A DNA stretch of 64,000 nt from the NCBI GenBank assembly GCA_003339645.1, contig QNUV01000102.1, positions 1 through 64,000 on the forward strand. Reading direction: 5' to 3'. The translations under genes were made by a program, and so were the position numbers. Source of the DNA: Microbacterium arborescens. Its GTDB lineage: Bacteria > Actinomycetota > Actinomycetes > Actinomycetales > Microbacteriaceae. Of the stretch, positions 56,665 through 64,000 are shown in pieces. The notes under the pieces were generated by a model, which had not been told where the DNA came from, did no database searches, and was given only the letters and a program-made list of their open reading frames with translations. Position 1 is the stretch's first letter; each line of letters starts with the position of its first letter.

Positions 56665-58016
56665 GCTTCGACACCGAGTCCCGCCTGACCCGGACCTCCG
56701 TCTCGGAGGGCACGGGTTTCGCGCGCACGCGGTTCGGCACCACCGGCCGCACGACCGTGCTCGCGGTGCGTGGCGTGCAGTCGTGGCGACGTCTGCGGCG
56801 GGCCGCCACGGCGACGGCGCGATGGATCGCCGAGACGGTCACGGTCGCCGGGTGGCTGATGGTGGTCGCCGCTGTCCTCGGGCTGGGCATCGGCCTGTCC
56901 CTCGGTCTCATGGAGTTCACCGCCGCCGGCGTCGTCGCCCTCGTGCTCCTCGTGCTGTCGGTGCCCTTCCTCTTCAGCGCCCGCGCCTACCAGGTCGATC
57001 TGCGTCTCGAGCACGACCGGGTCGTCGCCGGCACCCAGGTGGAAGGAACGCTCGTCGTGACCAACGTCGGCGCGGCGCCCGCCCTCCCCGGTCGCATCGA
57101 CGTCCCCGTGGGAGACGGCATCGTCGACGTGCACGTTCCTCTGCTGCGCCACGGGCACACCCACACCGAACAGGTCGTGGTGCCCACCCACCGGCGCGGC
57201 ATCATCACGGTCGGTCCCGCTCGCACCGTGCGCGGCGACCCCCTCGGCATCCTCAAGCGCGAGGGCACGTGGGACGACGTGCACACGCTCTACATCCATC
57301 CCGTCACCACGGCGCTCCGCAGCACGACGACCGGTTACATCCGCGATCTCGAGGGCAGCGCGTCGCGCACGGTCGTCGACGCGGACTTCTCGTTCCACGC
57401 GATCCGCCCCTACGTCGCCGGCGACTCGCAGCGCCAGATCCACTGGAAGTCGACCGCGAAGACCGGCACCCTCATGGTCCGGCAGTACGAGGAGACGCGG
57501 CGCAGCCGCATGGTCATCGCCCTCGCGGTCGGTGCCGACGAGTACGCCTCTGACGACGAGTTCGAGCTCGCCGTCAGCGCCGCAGCCTCGCTCGGCATCC
57601 GCGGCATCCGCGACGGACGCGACGTCGACGTCGTGGTCGGCGGAGAGGTGCCGGAGTTCGCCCGCCGTCGCATCCGCACCATCCGCGAGCTCACGACCAT
57701 CACGACCCGCACTCTGCTCGACGACCTCGCCGGGCTCGACCGCCTCGAGCACGTCAGCCCGCTGCGCGATGCGGCGTCGCTCGCCGCGGAGAGTCACCCC
57801 GACGTCTCGATCGGGTTCCTCGTCTGCGGCTCAGCGCTCACCGCTGCCCAGCTGCAGTCCGCTGCCCTCGCCTTCCCCGCCGACGTCGGCGTCATCGCGG
57901 TGACCTGCTCGCTCGAGGCCGAGCCGGGCTTCCGCACCCTCGGGAGCATGTCGGTGCTCTCCATCGGACTCCTCGACGACCTCCGCCAGCTGCTGTCGCG
58001 GGCGGCGCAGTCGTGA
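56661..58016 (+). CDS. DUF58 domain protein
   Basis: 451 aa. Two membrane helices (about 62-110), then the DUF58 core: IRPYVAGDSQRQIHWKSTAK followed by GTLMVRQYEE. The VWA-like remainder runs to the C-terminus. DUF58 proteins pair with MoxR ATPases and transglutaminase-fold proteins in envelope-related operons. GTG 56661 overlaps the moxR stop, and its own stop overlaps the next gene start. Confidence 0.92.
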   Translation: MSFDTESRLTRTSVSEGTGFARTRFGTTGRTTVLAVRGVQSWRRLRRAATATARWIAETVTVAGWLMVVAAVLGLGIGLSLGLMEFTAAGVVALVLLVLSVPFLFSARAYQVDLRLEHDRVVAGTQVEGTLVVTNVGAAPALPGRIDVPVGDGIVDVHVPLLRHGHTHTEQVVVPTHRRGIITVGPARTVRGDPLGILKREGTWDDVHTLYIHPVTTALRSTTTGYIRDLEGSASRTVVDADFSFHAIRPYVAGDSQRQIHWKSTAKTGTLMVRQYEETRRSRMVIALAVGADEYASDDEFELAVSAAASLGIRGIRDGRDVDVVVGGEVPEFARRRIRTIRELTTITTRTLLDDLAGLDRLEHVSPLRDAASLAAESHPDVSIGFLVCGSALTAAQLQSAALAFPADVGVIAVTCSLEAEPGFRTLGSMSVLSIGLLDDLRQLLSRAAQS

Positions 58017-60517
58017 GCGCGCCCGCACGGCGCGACCTGCGCGCTCGACGCACCCCCCGGACCCCCTGGCGCTTCCTCGTCCTGCAGGCGGTCGTGCTGT
58101 TGCTCGTGCTCGCCGTGGGCGCGTTCGCCGCGTGGCCCATCTACCGCAGTGCGGCGTTCGTCATCGTCGTCGCCGCGGCGCTGACGGCGGGGACGGCCAT
58201 CGCGGCGGCCGGACTGCGCTGGCGTCTGAACGGCTGGTGGATCGCGCTCGCCGCGATCGTGACGTACGTCGTCCTGGGTCTCCCGCTCGCGGCCCCCGGC
58301 TCGCTCGGCTCGCTCCCGCAGGCGCTCCAGGGCCTGCGGGGCGTCGTGACGGCCCCGGTCACCGGGTGGAAGGACCTCCTGACCCTCGAGCTGCCGCTCG
58401 GCAGCTATCAGGCCACGCTCGCTCCCGCGCTGCTGGTCTTCCTCGGCGCCACGGTGCTCGCGCTGTCGGTCGCGTGGCGCGGCGGACGATGGTGGCCGCT
58501 CGCCGTCGTCACGGCGCTCGTCCCCACGGTGTTCGGCGTCGCGTTCGGATCCACGGCCCCCATGCCCGGCCCGGCGGTCGGGCCGGTGGCGCTCAGCCGC
58601 GAAGCACTCGTGGGGATGGCCGCCCTGGTGGCGGCGCTCATCGCGATCGTGTGGCGCACCACGGCAGACCGGCGGCGCGCGATCGCGACGGCGACGGCCG
58701 CGACAGGCGTCCGCAGCGGCAGCAGGCCCATCCGCGGGCTCGCCGGGCGGATCGCCACGGCCGCGGGGATGGTCGCGGTCGGCCTGGTCGGCGCGACGAT
58801 CGTCGCGCCGTGGGCGCTCGCGGGGGCGCCCCGCGACGTGCTCCGGGCCGACGTCGACCCGCGCCTCGAGCTCGCCGCCGAACTGAGCCCGCTCGGGCAG
58901 TACCGCACCTGGTTCTCCGACGACCGCTTCGACCAGCCCATGTTCCGCGTCACGGCGCCCGAGGGCGTCGACCGGGTGAGGCTCGCGACGCTGCCGTTCT
59001 ACGACGGCCGGGTCGCGCGGGTCGTCGACCCCGCCGCGCCCGCCGGTGACCCGCGCTCGTCCTTCACCCGGGTCCCCTCGGCGCTCCCCGCCGGCGCCGG
59101 ATCGGTCACGGGATCCGCGCGCATCGCGATCGAGGGCTGGGACGGCGTCTGGATGCCGACGGTCGACGCCGTCACCTCCGTCGACTTCGACGGCGCGGAT
59201 GCCGCGACCCTGGCCGACGGTTTCTACTACAACGCCGAGACGTCCGCGGGTGTGCAGCTGGCGGACCCGGGCCTCCAGCCCGGCGCCGAGTACCGGCAGG
59301 GCACCGCTCGTCCCGAGGCCGTTCCCGCCCTCGGTTCGCTGGAGCCCGCACGGGGCACGCCCACGCTCGGCGACGACGTCGTGCCCGAGAGTCTCGTGCG
59401 ATGGATGGATGAGCACGCGAACGGCTCCGGCGGGGCGGGACTGGAGCACCTCATCGACCTGCTCCGCGCACGCGGATTCCTCAGCCACGCCCTCACGATC
59501 GACACGGCAGCACCACCGGCGTGGATCACCGATCTCGGCGACTACGCGTTCCAGCCGAGCCGGGCCGGGCACTCCACCGACCGCATCGACCAGCTCTTCG
59601 GGGATCTTCTGGCTCGCGAGGACGAGGTCGGCGGTGAGGACGACGCGGCACTGGTCGCGGCCATCGGCGACGACGAGCAGTTCGCCGTGGCCGCGATGAT
59701 GATTGCCGACCGGCTCGGCTTCGACGCCCGGATCGTCGTGGGCATGCGGCTGCAGTCGACCGACGATACGCTCGCGACCTGCGACGACGGGCTGTGCACG
59801 GCCGGAGACATCTCCGCGTGGCTCGAGGTGCGCGGTCTCGGTCCCGACTGGGTCGCCGTCGACGTCACGCCGCAGCACGCGGTGTTCCCCTCCCCCGACA
59901 CGCAGCAGCGGCAGGATCCGAAGATCCCGACCGATGTGCGGCAGGAACAGGCCGAGACGGTTCAGCCCGCCGAGGCGAATCCCAGCGACGGCGGCCGCAG
60001 CCCCAGCGACGACACGGCGACGTCGCGCGACCTCACCGCGCTGTGGACGGCTCTCCGCATCGGCGGGATCTCGCTCCTCGTGCTGCTTCTGCTCGTCGGG
60101 CCCTTCGCTCTCATCGTGCTGGCCAAGCTCGTGCGACGCCGCGGCCGCCGCGCCAGCACCGACCCCGTGGAGCGGTTCACCGGCGGCTGGCAGGAATTCG
60201 TCGATTCCGCGGTGGACCACGGGCTCCCCGGGCCCGGCTCGCTGACACGGCAGGAGCTCGTGGTCGCGTACGGCGGATCGGTCGGGGCGACCGAACTGGC
60301 GACGCTCGCCGACCGGTCGGTGTTCGACGCCGCACCGCCCGACGAGGACGAGGCGGAGCGTTTCTGGCGGATCGTCGAGTCCGAACGTTCGCGGCTCGAT
60401 GAGGGCCTGGGCTTCTGGGCCCGGCTCCGCGCGCGGGTGTCGCTCCGCTCGCTGGTGCGACGGGAGCGTCGCGTCGGCCGAGCGCAACGGCTGCCGCGCG
60501 GACGGCGGGATCGATAA
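58013..60517 (+). CDS. TgpA-like membrane protein with degenerate transglutaminase domain
   Basis: 834 aa. Several N-terminal helices (about 20-260), an extracytoplasmic transglutaminase-fold domain, one more helix (about 680-705), and a cytoplasmic DUF4129-like tail. The catalytic Cys region is GDDEQFAVAAMMIADRLGFD, with Asp554 where the consensus G-x-C-E-x-F has Cys; the His motif HAWxEV reads SAWLEV with Ser601; only the Asp of VAVDVTP (Asp617) remains. It cannot be a normal transglutaminase or protease and is probably a structural or binding partner in the MoxR/DUF58 machine. GTG start overlaps the DUF58 stop. Confidence 0.85.
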   Translation: MSAPARRDLRARRTPRTPWRFLVLQAVVLLLVLAVGAFAAWPIYRSAAFVIVVAAALTAGTAIAAAGLRWRLNGWWIALAAIVTYVVLGLPLAAPGSLGSLPQALQGLRGVVTAPVTGWKDLLTLELPLGSYQATLAPALLVFLGATVLALSVAWRGGRWWPLAVVTALVPTVFGVAFGSTAPMPGPAVGPVALSREALVGMAALVAALIAIVWRTTADRRRAIATATAATGVRSGSRPIRGLAGRIATAAGMVAVGLVGATIVAPWALAGAPRDVLRADVDPRLELAAELSPLGQYRTWFSDDRFDQPMFRVTAPEGVDRVRLATLPFYDGRVARVVDPAAPAGDPRSSFTRVPSALPAGAGSVTGSARIAIEGWDGVWMPTVDAVTSVDFDGADAATLADGFYYNAETSAGVQLADPGLQPGAEYRQGTARPEAVPALGSLEPARGTPTLGDDVVPESLVRWMDEHANGSGGAGLEHLIDLLRARGFLSHALTIDTAAPPAWITDLGDYAFQPSRAGHSTDRIDQLFGDLLAREDEVGGEDDAALVAAIGDDEQFAVAAMMIADRLGFDARIVVGMRLQSTDDTLATCDDGLCTAGDISAWLEVRGLGPDWVAVDVTPQHAVFPSPDTQQRQDPKIPTDVRQEQAETVQPAEANPSDGGRSPSDDTATSRDLTALWTALRIGGISLLVLLLLVGPFALIVLAKLVRRRGRRASTDPVERFTGGWQEFVDSAVDHGLPGPGSLTRQELVVAYGGSVGATELATLADRSVFDAAPPDEDEAERFWRIVESERSRLDEGLGFWARLRARVSLRSLVRRERRVGRAQRLPRGRRDR

Positions 60518-60568
60518 GGTGGCACGCGGCACGCGCGGAAGGTTCCGCGCTCGAGGGCAGGAGAACAG

Positions 60569-61864
60569 GTGAAGGCACAGGGCTTCACGATCGACCACGC
60601 AACGGCGGTCATCGCGCTCGGCGGCTCGAACGGCGGCCCCACGGGCGCCTTCGCGGCCCTCGGGATCGTCCAGGTCGTGGTCGGCATCGGGATCTACGTC
60701 TGGACGGCGTTCGCACTCACCGCGGTGTTCCGCAAGACGGGCATCGATCCGTGGCGCGCCTGGGTGCCGGTGCTGAACATCTGGGAGCTCTTCGTCCTGG
60801 CCGGCATGCGCGGGTGGTGGGCAGCCGTGCTCGCCGGTGGCGCCGTCCTCGTGACCATCATCTCCGGCGTCGTCGCCGGCATCTTCGCCGGGATCGCGCT
60901 CAACGCGGGCTTCGGCGGTGACGCCGGCAGCGCGGCCGGCGCGCTCGCCGCCGCAGCGATCGTGCCATCGCTCATCTGGCTCGCCTTCATCGCATTCGCC
61001 CTGGTCATCCACGTTCGGATGCTGCGCGCCCTGTGCCGAGGGTTCGGACTGGGCACCGGGTTCGTCGTGCTGGGCGCCCTGCTGTTCCCGGTGTGGGCGA
61101 GCGTCGTCGGCTGGGGCTCGGCGCGGTGGCTCGGCCGTGAGGCACCGGCCGAGCCCGGGCCGTTCCGTACGTCCGCGGCCCCGGCCGCGGGTCCGGCGGT
61201 GCCGACATCGCCCGTCGCCGCGTCGCTCGCGACACCTGCACCCGCCGCGGTGCCCGCGCCGCCGCTCTTCGCGCCGTCGAGCCCTGCACCCGGCGTACCC
61301 GCTCCGCCCGCCGCGCCGGCCGCGCCCGCGGCATCCGAGCCCATCAGCGCGAGCCCGTGGGCTCCGCCGCCCCCGCCCGCCGAGGCGGCACCGGCCGATC
61401 CGGCTCCGCAGTCGTGGTCCGCCCCCGCCCCCGCCCCCACCCCGGCGGCCGCTGCGGTACCCTCGCCGGCTCCCGCTGCGGCTCCCGCTCCGGCTCTCGC
61501 GGCCGACGAGGGGGACGTCGACGAACGCACCGTCCTCGCCGCACGACGCGGTCCGCAGACCAGTCTCCGGCTGCCGAACGGGTCGTCGGTTGCGCTGTCG
61601 GCCACCGCCGTCGTGCTCGGACGCAACCCGCTCGCGCCCGATCAGGCGCCGGATGCGCAGGCGATCGCGATCGACGACGTCACCCGCACGGTCTCGAAGA
61701 CGCACGCCCTGCTCCAGCACACCGGCTCGGGCTGGACGATCACCGACCTGGCCTCCACCAACGGCGTGTTCGTCGGCCCCGACGATGTCGAGGCCTCGGG
61801 ACCGACGCCCGTTTCGGGGGTCTTCCACCTCGGAGACGCCGAGCTCGAGCTCACAGAGGCCTGA
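60569..61864 (+). CDS. Membrane FHA domain protein (DUF5684-like)
   Basis: 431 aa. Residues about 25-190 hold four or five helices and KTGIDPWRAWVPVLNIWELF, like DUF5684. A long Ala/Pro-rich linker (about 195-310) follows, then DVDERTVLAARRG with Thr321 just before the FHA domain (ATAVVLGRNP, VSKTHALLQ, DLASTNGVFV). The layout mimics GarA/OdhI, where a phosphorylated Thr before the FHA domain can be bound by that same domain. GTG 60569 has CAGGAG at good spacing. The stop shares a base with the PP2C start (TGATG). Confidence 0.87.
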   Translation: MKAQGFTIDHATAVIALGGSNGGPTGAFAALGIVQVVVGIGIYVWTAFALTAVFRKTGIDPWRAWVPVLNIWELFVLAGMRGWWAAVLAGGAVLVTIISGVVAGIFAGIALNAGFGGDAGSAAGALAAAAIVPSLIWLAFIAFALVIHVRMLRALCRGFGLGTGFVVLGALLFPVWASVVGWGSARWLGREAPAEPGPFRTSAAPAAGPAVPTSPVAASLATPAPAAVPAPPLFAPSSPAPGVPAPPAAPAAPAASEPISASPWAPPPPPAEAAPADPAPQSWSAPAPAPTPAAAAVPSPAPAAAPAPALAADEGDVDERTVLAARRGPQTSLRLPNGSSVALSATAVVLGRNPLAPDQAPDAQAIAIDDVTRTVSKTHALLQHTGSGWTITDLASTNGVFVGPDDVEASGPTPVSGVFHLGDAELELTEA

Positions 61865-62718
61865 TGACCACCGCGACGCCTCCGATCGATGTCCACGTGA
61901 CCAGCGGCAGCCGGACCGACACCGGGCGCCGTCGATCCGTGAACGAGGATGCGCTGCTGGCCGAGTATCCCGTGTTCGTCGTGGCCGACGGCATGGGCGG
62001 ACACGACGCGGGCGACCGCGCCTCGGCCGCGGTCATCGAGGTCTTCCGGCCGCTGGTCGGTCGCGACGACCTGCGGCCAGAGGAGGTCGCGGACGCCGTC
62101 GAGCGCGCTCATTCGGCGGTCGCCGTCGTCGCTGCCGGAACCTCCCGCGGAGCCGGCTCCACCCTGTCGGGAGTCGTCGCCGTTCAGCAGGGCGGTGTGC
62201 GGCGCTGGCTCATCGTCAACGTCGGCGACTCGCGGGTCTACCGACTGCTCGCCGAGCGGCTGGAGCAGCTGACGATCGACCATTCGGTGGCACAGGAGCT
62301 GGTCGACGCCGGTCAGCTCACGCGCGAGCAGATGGCGACGTACGAAGGCCGGAACGTCATCACCCGCGCCATCGGCGGCGAGCGCAGCCGCGCCGACTTC
62401 TGGCTCATCCCGATCGTCACCGGTGAGCGCATCGTCGTGTGCTCCGACGGGCTGACCGGGGAACTCTCCGACGAGGCGCTCCGTGCCGGCCTGATGATGG
62501 GCGGCTCCCCCGCCCAGACGGCGGAGTCCCTCGTCGCCCAGGCCCTGGCCCACGGCGGCCGCGACAACATCAGCACGATCGTGCTGGACGTCGTCGCGGG
62601 CGGCATCAGTCCCCGCCTCGAGGACACGACCGGAGGCATCATGAACAGCGAATCGGTCACCGCGACGGTCGAGGTCGCCACGGCGCGCTCTCGACGCCGC
62701 CGAGCGGACCATGGCTGA
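61864..62718 (+). CDS. PP2C-type Ser/Thr phosphatase
   Basis: 284 aa. TGRRRSVNEDALLAE, metal-binding VVADGMGGHDAGDRAS, STLSGVVAV, VNVGDSRVYRL, VVCSDGLTGELSDE, and GGRDNISTIVLDV: all PP2C metal and phosphate residues are present, so it should be active. No membrane helix; basic C-terminus RSRRRRADHG. Expected to reverse the phosphorylation made by the kinase at 48581. Its last 8 bp overlap the pseudokinase gene. Confidence 0.94.
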   Translation: MTTATPPIDVHVTSGSRTDTGRRRSVNEDALLAEYPVFVVADGMGGHDAGDRASAAVIEVFRPLVGRDDLRPEEVADAVERAHSAVAVVAAGTSRGAGSTLSGVVAVQQGGVRRWLIVNVGDSRVYRLLAERLEQLTIDHSVAQELVDAGQLTREQMATYEGRNVITRAIGGERSRADFWLIPIVTGERIVVCSDGLTGELSDEALRAGLMMGGSPAQTAESLVAQALAHGGRDNISTIVLDVVAGGISPRLEDTTGGIMNSESVTATVEVATARSRRRRADHG

Positions 62719-64000
62719 GCTGCGCCGGCGGTCGCGACAGCCCCTGCCGGCTCCGGGCGACATCGACGGCCGCCGGCCCGAGCGGATCCTGGCCTCGAGC
62801 GATCGCGCCGACGTGCACCTGTACCGGGATGCCTCGGGACGGAACCGCGCCGCGGTGAAGGTCCTCCGTGACCCGCTCGACGATGATGAGCGCTCGGTCT
62901 TCACGGCGGCCTCCGCTCGACTCGTCGCCCTGTCCGCTCATCCCAGCGTCGCGACGATCCACTCCGCCGGCACCACCGACGACGGTCGCCCGTACCTCGT
63001 GATGGAGTACTGCTCGCGCGCCGACCTGGCCGAGACGGCGTCGCGCCGACCGATGAGCGTGCCCGAGGCGCTCCGACTGCTGGTCCGCCTGTGCGGCGCC
63101 GTCGAGACCGCGCACCGGCACGGGCTCGCCCACGGGCGGATCCGCATCGAGAACGTCCTGACGACGGACTACGGGTGGCCGGCGCTGATCGGCTTCGACA
63201 CCGATGCCCTGCTCCGCCGCGGCGAGCGCAACGCGACCCCGGCGGCGCGGGCCGCGGATGTGCACGGCCTGGCCGTCGCGGCGACCGAGCTGCTGACGGG
63301 ACGGCCCATCGCCGAGACGGCCTCACCCCTCGAGGGCGCCGATTCGGTGCCCGCCGAGTTGGAGACGCTCGTGCTCAAGACTCTCGGGGCGGGAGAGGCG
63401 GGCGGCGGTCCGACCGCCGCCGAGTTCGGTCTGGCGCTGCAGCGCATCGAGGCGGACCGGCACCTCCCGATCACGCACCTCGACGCTCGGGAGCCGAGCG
63501 CTGACGCCTCCGACGGTGACGACCACACCGTGTTGTCGACCCGGCATGCCCCCGCGGACGACCACACCGTGCTGGCCGGCCGGCGCCGGGCCGGCGACGA
63601 TGTCGACCCCGAGCCCGATGGTGTCGACCGCACCGTCATCGCCCATCGCCGCCGCAGCCCCGGGGACGACGGTCCGGTCGACCAGGATTCCGACGAGCGC
63701 ACCGTCCTCTCGGCTCGCACGTCCGTCTCCGACGACGATCGAACCGTGCTGTCCGTCCGGAACACCGGACCGGACGACGACCGGACGCGTCTGGTGTCCC
63801 GGTCGATCCCCGCCGCGACCGATGCCCCTGCACGCGACGAGGCGCCCGCGGCAGATCCCGACAGCGAGCCGACGGCGTTCGTGCGCCGTGAGCGGCGCGA
63901 CGACCTCGTCCGCGGCCGCGTCGACACCGAACGTCTGGCGATGGGACCGGACGACGACGGCGAGCGCTACCGGGTCCGGGCGACGCCCCGGCTCGCCGAG
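62711..64000 (+). CDS. Pseudokinase with repeated D-[DE]-x-T-V-L tags (runs off window)
   Basis: 430 codons are visible; the gene continues past the window end. Residues 20-250 have a kinase fold: AAVKVL with Lys50 kept, LVMEYCSRADL, but HRD is HGR (141-143), DFG is GFD (161-163), and the glycine loop ILASSDRADVHLY is lost. Residues 268-395 are acidic and Arg-rich with the tags DDHTVL (Thr273, Thr286), VDRTVI (Thr308), DERTVL (Thr331), DDRTVL (Thr345) and a weaker DDRTRL (Thr359). The tail looks like a multi-site phospho-Thr platform for FHA proteins. ATG 62711 overlaps the PP2C stop. Confidence 0.85.
   Translation, partial: MAELRRRSRQPLPAPGDIDGRRPERILASSDRADVHLYRDASGRNRAAVKVLRDPLDDDERSVFTAASARLVALSAHPSVATIHSAGTTDDGRPYLVMEYCSRADLAETASRRPMSVPEALRLLVRLCGAVETAHRHGLAHGRIRIENVLTTDYGWPALIGFDTDALLRRGERNATPAARAADVHGLAVAATELLTGRPIAETASPLEGADSVPAELETLVLKTLGAGEAGGGPTAAEFGLALQRIEADRHLPITHLDAREPSADASDGDDHTVLSTRHAPADDHTVLAGRRRAGDDVDPEPDGVDRTVIAHRRRSPGDDGPVDQDSDERTVLSARTSVSDDDRTVLSVRNTGPDDDRTRLVSRSIPAATDAPARDEAPAADPDSEPTAFVRRERRDDLVRGRVDTERLAMGPDDDGERYRVRATPRLAE

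Noticed and set aside
61195-61500. Repetitive Pro/Ala-coding stretch resembling a DNA repeat array
   Set aside because: It is the linker of the membrane FHA protein; repeats are irregular at DNA level and in frame, so neither a CRISPR nor a tandem array.
57794-61828. Long minus-strand open frame across DUF58, transglutaminase and FHA genes
   Set aside because: Crosses three real genes with their overlaps and has no domain; shadow of codon bias.

Overview
This 64 kb window is high-GC actinobacterial chromosome, most likely from a Microbacterium-like member of the Microbacteriaceae. Three things point there. The genes are dense with strong GC bias at third positions. A DUF222/HNH (13E12-type) endonuclease remnant opens the window. 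Heme is made by the coproporphyrin-dependent route, and many genes have leaderless promoters in which a -10 hexamer (usually TAGGCT or close) sits about 7 nt before the start codon. The assignment is inference from gene content; no rRNA or phylogenetic marker was compared. No insertion sequence, prophage or CRISPR array was seen, and no gap between genes exceeds 300 bp.

Layout, left half. 1-248: HNH endonuclease tail. 356-3263 (minus): a flavin electron-transfer operon of FMN-binding lipoprotein, ApbE flavinyl transferase and an NqrB/RnfD-like membrane protein fused to a ferredoxin-reductase module. 3352-6057: a P2-type cation ATPase. 6185-8739: tRNA-Gln, glmU and prs. 8838-11239: a MarR regulator and a Uup-like ABC-F ATPase. 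11297-14780: an osmoprotectant (glycine-betaine type) ABC importer headed by a DUF427 gene. 14890-18211: aldo/keto reductase, ispE and an Eis-like acetyltransferase. 18298-21743: a Stealth-family sugar-phosphate transferase, a metallophosphoesterase and rsmA. 21801-31659: all genes from glutamyl-tRNA to heme b (hemE-hemY-hemQ-hemH-hemC-hemD-hemB-hemL on minus, hemA divergent on plus), with a LacI-type regulator translationally coupled to hemA.

Layout, right half. 32638-35147: TatD nuclease and metG. 35207-44848: a galactan-utilisation locus equivalent to Bacillus ganR/ganA/ganS/ganP/ganQ/ganB. A cell-surface GH53 galactanase cuts galactan, a MalEFG-like importer takes up the oligosaccharides, and a cytoplasmic GH42 enzyme hydrolyses them. 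Two near-identical palindromes upstream of ganA are the likely LacI operators. 44939-47381: rsmI and a protein O-mannosyltransferase, fired by one overlapping bidirectional promoter.

47415-64000 (runs off the window) is the most interesting region. It holds an FHA protein, a membrane Ser/Thr kinase, a 1979-residue Ig-repeat surface protein, MoxR AAA ATPase, DUF58, a TgpA-like transglutaminase-fold protein, a second (membrane) FHA protein, a PP2C phosphatase and a kinase-like protein. The gene set resembles the kinase/FN3/AAA/DUF58/transglutaminase/PP2C (PFNA) cluster known in bifidobacteria (recalled, not checked). Three features here look unusual: the transglutaminase has lost its Cys and His, the second kinase has lost its HRD and DFG aspartates, and a short tag D-[DE]-x-T-[VI]-L recurs in the active kinase, both FHA proteins and at least five times in the pseudokinase tail. 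This suggests a phospho-Thr/FHA signalling circuit controlling a surface-protein or envelope assembly machine.
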